NCBI GenBank assembly: GCA_033064195.1
Contig: JARBJD010000052.1
Span: 248,001 to 312,000, forward strand
Length of the DNA stretch: 64,000 nt
Reading direction: 5' to 3'
DNA from: Blattamonas nauphoetae
Lineage: Eukaryota > Preaxostyla > Oxymonadida
The position numbers were made by a program, and so were the translations under genes. The notes beneath the pieces were generated by a model. That model was not told the origin of the DNA and did no database searches. It was given only the letters and a program-made list of their open reading frames with translations. Below, piece by piece: positions 52,901-63,100 of the stretch (position 1 is the stretch's first letter; every line of letters starts with the position of its first letter).

Positions 52901-55900
52901 GTGTCGATCACACGCCCAAACAATCAACCGATTCTCTTGTTCGACACACTTGCCTTTGATGTTCCAACAGAACCAGCTCGGATTGAATCGACGTCATCAG
53001 TTCTGAACGGTTCAAAGACGGAAGTGACAGTGACACTCACAGGAAGAAAACTATTCTTGGCGACGATGACAGTGAAAGTGAAGAATCCGAACTCGAATCG
53101 AGAGTTCACAACGGATTTGTTGTATGTTGACTCAAGCAGCTGCACTGTGACGTTCGCGGCTGGTCAAACAGAAACGGACACTGAATTGGCGTTTGGTGTG
53201 TCGTACGATATTGTGTCGATTGAGTCATCGGATGGCAAGTCGTTCGTTGTGAACACTGGAGTGAAAGTGTCAGTTCCATCAGCTCCGATCATCACGTCAA
53301 TCTCGTCGTTACTGTCACCGAACTGCACGCACTTCTCGATTTCGTTTTCAGGAAGCTCTCTTCCAAAGACTGGTTCGTTGGTTGCATCGATCTCTCCTTC
53401 GATCTCACTTTCGTTGAGCTATGAGAATGAAAAGTGGACGACGGGATGGCTGTTGAATGGAACGAATGGGATGCTGATGAACACGAGTTATTCAGTGACA
53501 AAGGTTGCAAGTGGGGAAAACGAGATGATTTTGAACATGTATACGTTTACAACAGCGTTGGGACCAACCCTGTCGTCGATTCCAACTGTGACACTGAAAG
53601 ATGCTGATCTGAACAGCGTAGTGCTTTCACTGGATGGACTTCGAATGCCTGTTTCTTCAGTGGTTCCATGGTTTGACCTGATTGTTGTAGAGAGTGGAGG
53701 ATCAACAGAAGAAATCAAGATTGGAGTTTCGTTCAGCTCGAATTCAGTTGGAAGTGGAGAAGTTGAAGTGTACAAAAGTAGGAGATTAAAGTATTCGACG
53801 TCTTATTCAGTTGTTGGAATGTCGAGCACAGTTGTTTCAGTTTCGATTCCCTCGGCAGTGACATTCACAACGCCAGCAGCTCCCACGCGAATCATCTCAG
53901 CAAGCTGCGATCTGGACACTGAAACTGGGAAATCAGCGGAGATTGTGCTGAATGGAGTGTCATTCCCTCAGTCGACACCATTCACATTGACTGTGTTCGA
54001 GTTGGATGATTCGAAAGTGAGGACTGGAAATGCGATTGAACTATCGTCTTCGTTTGGATTGGATGGATCATCGACAACGCACACACTCTCGTCTCTGATC
54101 TATGGAAATGATGAGTCAAAATTGACGTATGGGAAATGTTATGAAATCACGAAATTGGAGATTGCGAACATGAAGACGATTGTGGATGATCTTGCTCGTT
54201 TTGTTGTTCCTCCTGAGCCGTCTCGCCTGACAACAGTGACACTTCCTGCAGTCTATTCTGAAAAGGAAACCAAAGTTTCAGTGACGCTGTCTGGGATCAA
54301 ACTGACGGGGTTGTTCACCGTGACGCTGAAGAGCAATGTGAGCGCAAAACCGAATGATGTGGTGGTGACATTCTCAGCTGGCTCATCAGGTGATCTGAAG
54401 GGTGTGCTATACTCTCGACTGAGCCCTTCTTCTGTGAACATGACATACGAGACAAAATACTCGATTGTTTCGATGAAAGACAGCAGCAATGGAAAAGTGT
54501 TTATGGAAGAAGGGTTGTCATTCACGACGATGAAAGAGCCTTCGAGAGTTGTTTCGGTGTGGATCTCTGGATATGAGAATGATGAGAAAGAAGCTATTTT
54601 GAGGATGGATGGAAGAGAGCTGGATGTTCTGAAGAAATATGAAGTGAGTCTGTTGCCTGGAAATGTTGTTGTTTCGATGTCGTTTGCAGATGGGAAATGG
54701 GAAGGACGAGTCGGAGTGCGAGGAAGTGATGAGGCTGGAACAGGTGTGATTTATGGAGAGACGTACACAGTGGATTCAGTTGTGATTTCGAACACTCAGG
54801 TGCCAGTTCATTGTGACGACATCTCATTTCCTATCAAAACCGAACCAGCTCGACTCATCTACGCTGCTCTAACACCAAATGACGGAATGAATATCTCCAC
54901 TCTCACTCTAACCACTCGTCAGCTGGTCTCAAATCAGAAATACACTGTTTCTCTCTCTGGAACTCCAATCCAACCGTCGAACTCTGATTCTGTTCACACA
55001 CTCGATTTTGAGGTGGATGGAGCACCATCGATCACAACCGAGCTGAGTCTTTATCCAGTGGCAACACTTCGATTCAACCATCTCTACAAAGTGACGTCGA
55101 TGAAAATGAAATCATCGTCCACTCCGATCTTCATCGAATCTGAAGCGTGCTCGTTCTCGACACCAGCCGAACCAACTCGAATTGTGGATGGGGATGGACG
55201 ACTGAACTCGCAACGAACGGAAGTTGTTGTGACACTGACTGGTTTCGCACTGAAAGCAGGCTCGTATTCATTCACTCTGACTCACTCAAATCCAGTGAAT
55301 TCACGAATCATCACTGGAAGTCTTTCATCGAATGGATTTGTTGAATGTTCACACACAGTTGAGGAGAACAATGCGAATCATTTGATGTTTGGGGAGACAT
55401 ACACAATCACATCAGCCACACTGAATGGCGAGCCGATCCTGTTCGATTCGAACATTCACATTGGAGTTCCTCGTCCTCCCCAAGTAACAGCAGCGACTAT
55501 CCATCCAAACACGCAAAACACAGCGCTCACGATTGAACTGTCTGGAACAGAACTGGCGATGATGAAAGAATACACAGTCACGCTTCGTCCTTCTTTTTCT
55601 TTTGTGGTTCTGTTTGCAGATGCATCACGAGCAATCTCTCCCACACTCCGAATCGGCACAAGCGATGGACTTGATGCCAACACAGAATACTTCGTGGAGT
55701 CGATTGTGGGAGTGATGGACTCGGATGACATCATCTTTATTGTTGGATCAATTTCGTTCACAACACCAGAAGCGACACTGATGGAAGTGGTTGTGTCGTC
55801 GTCAGGTGAGGGAAGGGAGGGAGAAGAATGTGGGAGTTTGTCTCTTCCTTGCGAGACACTGTTGATTGGATGGGAGATGGGGAAGAAGGGAGGAGCGATG

Positions 55901-57001
55901 GAGAAGATCGTGTTGAGGGTGAGAGACGCGGCAGAGAGTGGAGGAGTGGTTGTGGTTGGAAGAGCGAGTGTGGAGGTTCGAGGAATGTTTGGGGAGAAAG
56001 GGAGGATTATGATTTCGGAACAAGCAACAGCATCGACGAAGTCAGAAAGTGTGTTTTTGGTGGATGGAGGAGAGATTCTTCTTTTGGACTTGTTTGTTTC
56101 CGTTCCGTCGTTCACTTCTGTTTGGGGTTGGCGACCTGATTTCGTTGTGGGAGGGGAAGGAACAGTGATTGTGAAGGGAGTGGAGATGGTTTGTGAAGAA
56201 GGAGGGAAAGCAGGAATGGGATTGGTTGGACTGGAACAAGGTCGATTGGAAGTTGACCATCTTTTTGTGCGAAACATTGCGTTTAGCGAAGGCGCTGGAC
56301 TGATCAGGTGTTTGGGAGGGCAGAACGAGCTGACCACAGACATCAGCAATCTTGTTGTTCAAAACACGACTCTGTCTGAGGGAGGGATTATTGCATTCTC
56401 ATCGACAAAGATCACTTCAGAGATTTCGATGACAGACAGCGAGATTGACCAAGTCCGAATGAGAGTTGATGAAGGAACAGACAAAGCGCTCGTTTCGATC
56501 CAAACACAACAGACACGACTGACGATCTCGAAGTGTGTGTTTTTTGAGAGCGGATGTGAACATGCAACTGGAGTGAAGATTGGACAAGCACTGTTGATCA
56601 CACTGCACTCATCAGAAAAGGACGAGACAGTTCAGCGAGTTGATGTTCACTCATGTCTGTTTGTGGACTGCGCTGGTGGAGACGAAAGTGGGGAGGGAGG
56701 AGTTGTCATTCGAAGTGGAGAGGGATTGAGTCGAGTGAGTCTGAGTGGAAGCTGGTTTGAAGAACGATCAGGATCGTTGTCGCCTTCGTCGTTCGAACGA
56801 GACACGGATGGGAGAGTGGTTGTGACAAAACGAAGGATGTGGTTGGCTGGGTGGAAGAGAGGAGGGGTTGTGGTTGAGCGAGGGCGAAGACTTCCTGTGA
56901 TTGATCGGAAAGGGTCAGGATTCTCGAACTGTGGATTGATTGTGAGAGAGAAGGAGGTGGAAAGAGGAAAGACTAGAAATGAAGAGAAGAATGAGCTGTG
57001 A
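49913..57001 (+). CDS. Giant Pmp-like protein with 12 Ig-like repeats, 2,362 aa
   Basis: One uninterrupted exon. Residues 1-18 are a secretion signal. A beta-helix region to about residue 690 is homologous to the genes at 29.8 and 32.7 kb, including TMLGCVVSLTSSHLSGS. From about 690 to 1950 come 12 Ig-like repeats of roughly 105 aa. Each begins with a linker like TPAEPTRI and contains a VTVTLTG-like strand and a YxI or YEI-SI strand before the next linker. From about 1955 a C-terminal module opens with EECGSLSLPCETL and returns to beta-helix-like sequence, ending RKGSGFSNCGLIV and a charged tail. No membrane helix is seen, so it is either secreted or held by partners. A stalk-like adhesin is the likely role. 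Confidence 0.85.
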   Translation: MSFSFLVLFECMASCLNSPISPTRLSTILNSNSNLSNSIPRETLSILLLEGTYIGDYVKIAHRWMKLTGEPSSGKDDPKTVLVAWPKSEVNSKTSDGRRYDLGNCMFCLNNSTLSLKRMDFSLLDHSTKGSRHMSKERSPRLAIVSSSMLLISESRIESAPWTSAIVISPSTLEESATESSVVISNSLMWNDVGSMRGVVEASSFPDIGGSVSVSIVGCSFDSSRILGNDGIGLSLTRTPRKNADEVGRMLSSLIGCSFVNMSSIGCSHLPHLPHLSQTMLGCVVSLTSSHLSGSTIRDMNTGGSVLCSNSSFSSLLPSPNTDSTQGTVTLPGESTPEPFDDGQAYSFDLDSGDETTSILFSHCRFTGDKYSSARPLTFSNYLGTISILSCSFTDITFQQKLYAAGGIVLVLSQDQFDRLSFKAELSNFTSCSTSFYGGAMWISVADDVLIDSCLFDGCSTREPFEATGGGLHVSGSSSVEHVPKYELVDCVFADCQSRQGGGLHVDGELDLSVVDTNFERCGMDTLVGTSRGGGIDQSGKGSLTVERCQFVECSSRFVGSAIGSRYQRGKLTISDTLVKDCVSGTTGAICIIGPDSSVQPTFSHVFLDGNSMGSDTDFFELGMGWETNATKFPDVAIMGSSVSTLPKLKFEDCFTTVIPDSTGVVVAEYGMAPNWGIPERHFDPEFTKIGPFLTAEPIVRVNGKIGKIELELKGQTPPISQEYEVTVEEDDGTETSFKMLFSGGTGTLVSPSEVSLKYNTDYTITKIVGVVPESSCSTMTNGITIPQAAWAFNLTLTFTSLSFTTPEEPPILKASCRVGSGTDHAWIRLTGLNITAGTYSVKLKDVAFSFEVTFSDQKDENGLKQSSEASIRLFGEGSTLTFDAEYTLESVTDSALNDVELRGVIVTFSTPQSTERIVGIGTMDFTSDQKDEVSVSLSGFDLSNTEYIIEISPSNLLNDDTMSVAFTDQSGKVVGSVYSADGEPVHFKFGKTYEIVSITRPNNQPILLFDTLAFDVPTEPARIESTSSVLNGSKTEVTVTLTGRKLFLATMTVKVKNPNSNREFTTDLLYVDSSSCTVTFAAGQTETDTELAFGVSYDIVSIESSDGKSFVVNTGVKVSVPSAPIITSISSLLSPNCTHFSISFSGSSLPKTGSLVASISPSISLSLSYENEKWTTGWLLNGTNGMLMNTSYSVTKVASGENEMILNMYTFTTALGPTLSSIPTVTLKDADLNSVVLSLDGLRMPVSSVVPWFDLIVVESGGSTEEIKIGVSFSSNSVGSGEVEVYKSRRLKYSTSYSVVGMSSTVVSVSIPSAVTFTTPAAPTRIISASCDLDTETGKSAEIVLNGVSFPQSTPFTLTVFELDDSKVRTGNAIELSSSFGLDGSSTTHTLSSLIYGNDESKLTYGKCYEITKLEIANMKTIVDDLARFVVPPEPSRLTTVTLPAVYSEKETKVSVTLSGIKLTGLFTVTLKSNVSAKPNDVVVTFSAGSSGDLKGVLYSRLSPSSVNMTYETKYSIVSMKDSSNGKVFMEEGLSFTTMKEPSRVVSVWISGYENDEKEAILRMDGRELDVLKKYEVSLLPGNVVVSMSFADGKWEGRVGVRGSDEAGTGVIYGETYTVDSVVISNTQVPVHCDDISFPIKTEPARLIYAALTPNDGMNISTLTLTTRQLVSNQKYTVSLSGTPIQPSNSDSVHTLDFEVDGAPSITTELSLYPVATLRFNHLYKVTSMKMKSSSTPIFIESEACSFSTPAEPTRIVDGDGRLNSQRTEVVVTLTGFALKAGSYSFTLTHSNPVNSRIITGSLSSNGFVECSHTVEENNANHLMFGETYTITSATLNGEPILFDSNIHIGVPRPPQVTAATIHPNTQNTALTIELSGTELAMMKEYTVTLRPSFSFVVLFADASRAISPTLRIGTSDGLDANTEYFVESIVGVMDSDDIIFIVGSISFTTPEATLMEVVVSSSGEGREGEECGSLSLPCETLLIGWEMGKKGGAMEKIVLRVRDAAESGGVVVVGRASVEVRGMFGEKGRIMISEQATASTKSESVFLVDGGEILLLDLFVSVPSFTSVWGWRPDFVVGGEGTVIVKGVEMVCEEGGKAGMGLVGLEQGRLEVDHLFVRNIAFSEGAGLIRCLGGQNELTTDISNLVVQNTTLSEGGIIAFSSTKITSEISMTDSEIDQVRMRVDEGTDKALVSIQTQQTRLTISKCVFFESGCEHATGVKIGQALLITLHSSEKDETVQRVDVHSCLFVDCAGGDESGEGGVVIRSGEGLSRVSLSGSWFEERSGSLSPSSFERDTDGRVVVTKRRMWLAGWKRGGVVVERGRRLPVIDRKGSGFSNCGLIVREKEVERGKTRNEEKNEL

Positions 57002-57199
57002 CTCTCTTTTTTAATTGACTTTCTTTTCGTGCATTTTCTTCTTTTTATTATCTCATTTCACAATTTTCTTCATCACAGTTATTCATCTTCGAATTGTGAA
57101 CTCTCATAAAGAATCACATGTAATGGGGCGGATCTTATTGCTCAAACTCTTCACGTTCAACTGGATACGATATCGGCCGTTCCAAAGAGTTCCAGCATC

Positions 57200-60100
57200 A
57201 TGATATCTCTCCTTGTGTCATTATTAGTCTCATTCAGCTCGTTGAGACATATGTCCCTCCAGAGTCAAATTCGATGTCACACAACTCGTTCAACACACAC
57301 TGACATCCAGCGGAATATTCAACTCCCATCTACTGCTTTTATTTCGTTCAATCTCCCTATCATGAATACCGATCTCGTACTCAGAGGAGACGTTAGCACA
57401 ACCATCACCATCAGCAATGATTCTACCAAATCGAACTCCCAAAATTCGAAGCCACAATATAACCCTCTCGGAATTGATTCGTATCAGTCGTGTTTCATCT
57501 GCACAAACACCTCTCTCATCCTCCACACGATCAACTTCGCCCTTGCTGAAAAATCTGAGCGAGAAGAGCACAAAACTTCGCATTGCTCGCTCATCCATTC
57601 ATCTCACATCACTGCCACGAACTGTAATTTCATCATTTCAGTCGGGGCTTCTCCGTTTATAGTGTTTGAAACTTCCGCCACACTCGATGACAAGTCATCG
57701 TCACTGACGCTTGTCTCTTCCTCAATCAGCAATGCAGAGGGCATCATTGGATCCTTTAGCGACTTTGCCTCGTCGACCTTCGAAGGAACCCACTTTACGC
57801 AAGTTATATCGTCGTCGGACTTCAGATCAAGTTCTCTTCTCCACGGCGACGGAATCGCCATCCGACAACCTCATCTCACTTTTCCATCATCCTCATTGTT
57901 TATCTCATCCACCATCTCGTCCACATCATTCCGTAATATGTCGTCTCCGGCGACGCAGAATCGAAGACCCAACTTCCATTTTTCTCAAAATGCAATCGGT
58001 TGCGACCTTCATTCAACAGCTAATCATCTCTACGGATGCCCTTTCCGTGGATTGGACAAGGGAGGGTCGTTTTCTTGTCGGAATACCACCTTCACTGCCC
58101 TAATGGAACCGCCACCAACGCCAGACACCAATGCACCTTATGAACAGGTCGGTGAAACATTCACCGCAACTTCTGGAAATAGATCACCTGTCCACATTGA
58201 CACAAACGCGTATGAATCAATCACCATCACATCTTGTACTTTCACGACCTATAGTAGCATCGCTCCACGTGCTCTTGCCATCGTCATCCAGAAATACGAT
58301 AACAGTGTTATCATCTACAACTGTTACTTCACAAATCTCACCTCGTCAACAGATGGATCAACACGATCTGTTTCTGGTGCTGTCCTTATCGAACCTGCAC
58401 TCGAAGAATATGCAACTAATTTCGAAGTCCAAATCAAAAGCTGCTACTTTGAGAACTGTTTCTGCATCGGCGGACCCGGAGCGATGTTTCTCAGCTCTCC
58501 GAAAAACAGACAGATATTCGTTGTGGAGTGCAGGATCAAAAATTGTTCGTCTTTCAGCTGTGGCGGAGCAGTGGAAATCGACATGAAAGGTTCGTTGAAC
58601 CTGATCAGCACATCAATCTCAGGCTCTGTGAGAAAGCTGGTTTCTCAAGAAGGAAAAGGATCAGCACTTCAAATCACAAAATGCGACTACCTTCTCGTTC
58701 GCGACTGTTTGTTCGATTCAAACCGTCAAAGTTTCGATTCCTCTGTGTATGTTGAAAACGTCACACAGGCTCGCTTCTCATCATGCATCTTCTCAAACAA
58801 TGAGGGTGACATGGACTATGCATATATGAGCCTGAGTTGTGGTGCTTTCATGGCGATTGCTGCCATCCGACTTGAACTGACGGGGTGCTCGTTCCTAGAT
58901 AATAAAGGACATCGTTCAGCTGCGATGTTTCTCGGTCGATATGTGGAAAGTGTCGTCATGGACGATACTTTATTTTATGCCAATTATGCGTATGATGGTC
59001 CGTGTGTGTTGACTCTTGATTCATCTGACACGGCTAAGCTGCTCAACGCTTCTTCTGTGAGGAATTGTTGGTCATCGAACAGTACGTGTCTGAAGGTTCG
59101 ATAACAACGACAGGATGTACGAAAGGATCACCGTGTTCCCAGCTGACGGATGCCCTAGCCTGTCAAAATGATCAAAAAACCAAAATCACAATTTCTGGCG
59201 CTTTTGATTCAGGAACTGTGATTACACTGGAAGGATCAATTGAACTTGCAGGAATCGGAACTGAAAATCCTCTCTGTGTCACCTCATTCAAAGAACAGCC
59301 ATTCAAACTCGCTGAATCGTCGTCGGCGAAGATCTGTGCTCTGAAGGTATCCATCACCACTGCTCCGTTTGTCACGCAGGACACACCCAGCGATTTACTC
59401 CTATCAGAGATTCTCGTTAGCCAAGCTACCAATGAGGAAACGATGAATTCCCTCTTGCTTCAATCAGCAGGCACGTCGCTGATCACACTGTCCTCATTCA
59501 AAGGCAGAACATCACCATCACTCATCAGAATCTCTGGAAATGCGAAAGCCACCATTTCCGATGTTCTCTTCACCGAAATCACAACTGATTTCCAGGTCCC
59601 AGCAGACTTTGACGTGAAAGGCCTCTGTGTTCTGTCTGAGACCTCCGGCGACGTCTCCATTCTTCGCTGTGGGTTTGAGTCGACTCAGGTGCAGGCACAT
59701 AACGACCCAGTCTATCTCGACGGAACTTCAGGCGGAACGGCTGAAGTGCAGTGGTGTCGATTCGCTGATACAATCGAACTGAACTACCAGCCATCTTTTG
59801 ATCTTGTGGCAGTTGGATTTGGAGATGGGAAGTTGAATATTGATTATTCGACGATTGAAATGCTCCGGAAAGACGTGCACTTTAAGGTTGATGGGGTGAT
59901 GATGAGAGTTCTCCCTCCTCCCTTCCTGATCTACGAGTCCGATCCTGAAGATCTTTCTTCACTCAACTGGAGAGACAGGAAACCACAAAAAGCAGACACA
60001 CTCCACGACACAGGCCTTCAAACACTGTTACACTCACTCAACCACAACATCCACACCAAAGTAATCGTCGAATGTGGCATTTCGGCTGAGGTTGATGGAC

Positions 60101-63100
60101 ATCTTTTGAAGAATTGCTCAATCCAAGTCATTTTTCGACAAGAACCCAATCTAGGATCCACCATCACATGCAACTATGATGTCACTTTCTTCACGTTGGA
60201 CGAATCCTCCTTCGATTTGCGGCAAGTCGAAGTCCAGGTGAATTTCAATGGACCACCTCTTTCACCACTCTTCTCTCTCGATTCAGTATCGTCTCTCAGA
60301 CTTGACACTGTGCAGTTCGAACACCTCCAACTATATCACCTGCCGAGCATTGTTAAGAGCACTGGTGGATCAGCGACTCTTCACAAGATCGGATTGGTTT
60401 CAGCAAAAGATTTCTCGAATCCGCTGGCTGACATGGTGGGTGGTGTTTTAAGTGTTTCCGAAACTTTGCTGGAAGATGTCACCATCACTTCGGGTGCTCT
60501 CTTCCAAACAACTGGGACGAGTGTGAACATCATGGATTCATCGTTCGTGGATGTGATTTCTGATTCAGCACAAGCGAATGTCGTCTGTGCCGAGCTTAGC
60601 GGTGATCAAACGATCAGAGTGTACGGATTCCATCAGAATGAAAGCGAACAAGTGACCTTTCGAAACCCCCGCTCATCCAAAAGTAATCTGATGATCTATG
60701 TGAATGGTTCCACAACCATCGCTGACCCAATCTACTTCTCCACACCACTACCATCTTATTATTCTCCCCGTCCTGCTCGGTTCTCTGGTGCGAATGCAGG
60801 TCGTCCTTCGCAGCTCATCTCCCTATTCGAAACCCAAATTCTCTCCAAACTCTGCCACATTCTCAGGAGGTGACCAATCGTCGTTTGTGATCCTCGAAGC
60901 GAACACCGATCTACAATTTGAAGGCCTCACGTTTTGTGTTCTCTCTCAAATTGATTCTTATTTCAAGATTGACGCGACCAGCAAAATGGTCGTTTCAAAC
61001 TGTCTCTTTGATATTTCGTTCGGAATCTCCGGCCCGCTTTTCCTCTGCGAAGGGGGAATTCTCACTCTCTCAGACACGGAATTCAAGACCAACTCGGCAA
61101 ATATCATCACAATGAGGGAAGAAGGAACTATCCAACTCTCCGCCGTCCGTGTCGAAGACTTGAGTTCTGTGAAAGCCTCTTTGTTTGTTGTCTCAGCAGG
61201 GAACAGTCATTGTTCAACATTTTGTGGCGAAAGATATCACTGGATGTGAAAAGCCTCTCTTCCATCTCAGTGGCGATGCAACCTTGCATATGTCTCAATC
61301 CACATTTGAAAATGTGCTCGGAAAGGAGGCTATATTCTCAACTTCAATTGGAAAACTCACTTTCATTGACACAAAGTCAATTGGTTCAACATTATTACGC
61401 CACACACATGAATCCGCCTTTGATAACTTCATCACGTTTGAAACAGGAACCCTGACAATGGAAATCCTCGAACTAATCCAAGACCCCACTGAGCTCATAA
61501 CAGCAGACGTTGTCTATACACTTTTTCAGGAAAGCATGCCTTCCATGGTCCCACTTCAACAGCCCTCCAATTCTGACGCTTCAATGGTCAGTCTGACAGA
61601 TGATGCAGAAAATACGTTCACTGGATGTATTGTCAATTTGGATGTCACTGCCAGCTCTCCGGCTTTTACTTCGGTGTCAGCCTGCACGCTCTCGCTAACC
61701 AGCTGTTACATCACTTCAACAACCGCAACTATCTCTCGCCCTCTCATCCAGGGGTCATTCTCGCTCACGATGAATTCCGTCGTGTTCTCTTCAATCAGCA
61801 CATCCGCGTCCTCCCTTATCTCACTCACCGATGCAGCCTCATTTACTCTCATGGGAAATATGATGGGAAAAGTCCCGACTTTCTCAAATATGGTCTCAAG
61901 TGGAGATGGAATCATCCACCTTGACAATGTCGTCAGAGTGATGATTATGTCGTGTGTCTTCGACCATTGCCACAGCAAGAACGGAGGAGCAATGTTCATC
62001 AAACAGCGCGCGAATGACGGAAACACACCAGAATGTGAACAATGGGACATATCCATCTTCTGCACGCACTGCACAGCCGATGAGTGTGGTGGTGGACTGT
62101 ATCTTTCGATCTGGCATCCCCTCATGCTCGGTGGTTGCGCATATCATTGTTGCAGTGCGAAGGAAGGCGGTGCCATCTTTGTTGAGATGGCAGGGGCAGC
62201 ACAGTTTATTGACGGAGCAATGTCCATGAACATTTTCACTATGCAACCGGAACTCCGATATGAATACAACACGGCATCTGTTCGTGGAGGATCGGTGTGT
62301 ATCATTGGCTCTACTTTGGATGAACAACCACTCCAACTCCTCGTAGGCGGCTTATCTGGCAATTTCATCGGCGGAGTTCTGAACCAGTTCGGATCCGATG
62401 TGTTCATCGATCTCACAGTGACATCACAGCAAATTCTTGAGAACTTTGCAAACGAGTTTCACAATGGCCTTCGCTCGACTAGTGATCACTCAACTGACAC
62501 TGACCAATACCCACAAGTGCGCATTGAGACACCATCTGGAGAACCAATTCGATTCAGCCGTCTTCCTCCATTCTACCTCGACACAATGGGAATGGCGTGG
62601 AATGGATGCTTCATGAATGTGATCGTTAACTGTGCTCGACTGGAAATGTATCTTGACCGGATTCAGACGAAGGATCAAGACGGCAGGTACGTTGTGAATG
62701 AGATCCAGGTCACTTCAGAAATCGCATCGTTTCAAGCCACTGTTATCACGAAACAGTCAGTGAAACTCATCCGTGGGGTCTCTGAGATACATGATCCATA
62801 CAGTGGACAGTTCGAAGGAAACCAAAGCATCGTCATTGATTCCCCTTCAGAACAACAAAATCAATTGTTATTCTCTCTCATGGCTGATGGAACGTTGGAA
62901 CTAAACGATCTCAGCATCCTCATGGACGAAGATCTAACGCTCTGCGCAGTTTGTGACAACACTGCTCGATTCATCATCTCCGCATCCACACTCATCTTTA
63001 CTGGCGACATAATCCAGTTCACTCCTCTCACATGTTACTTCGGGTCACTCGAGATACTCAACACCTGTCTCAAAAGTCAGTCCCAAGCCACACCTATTCC

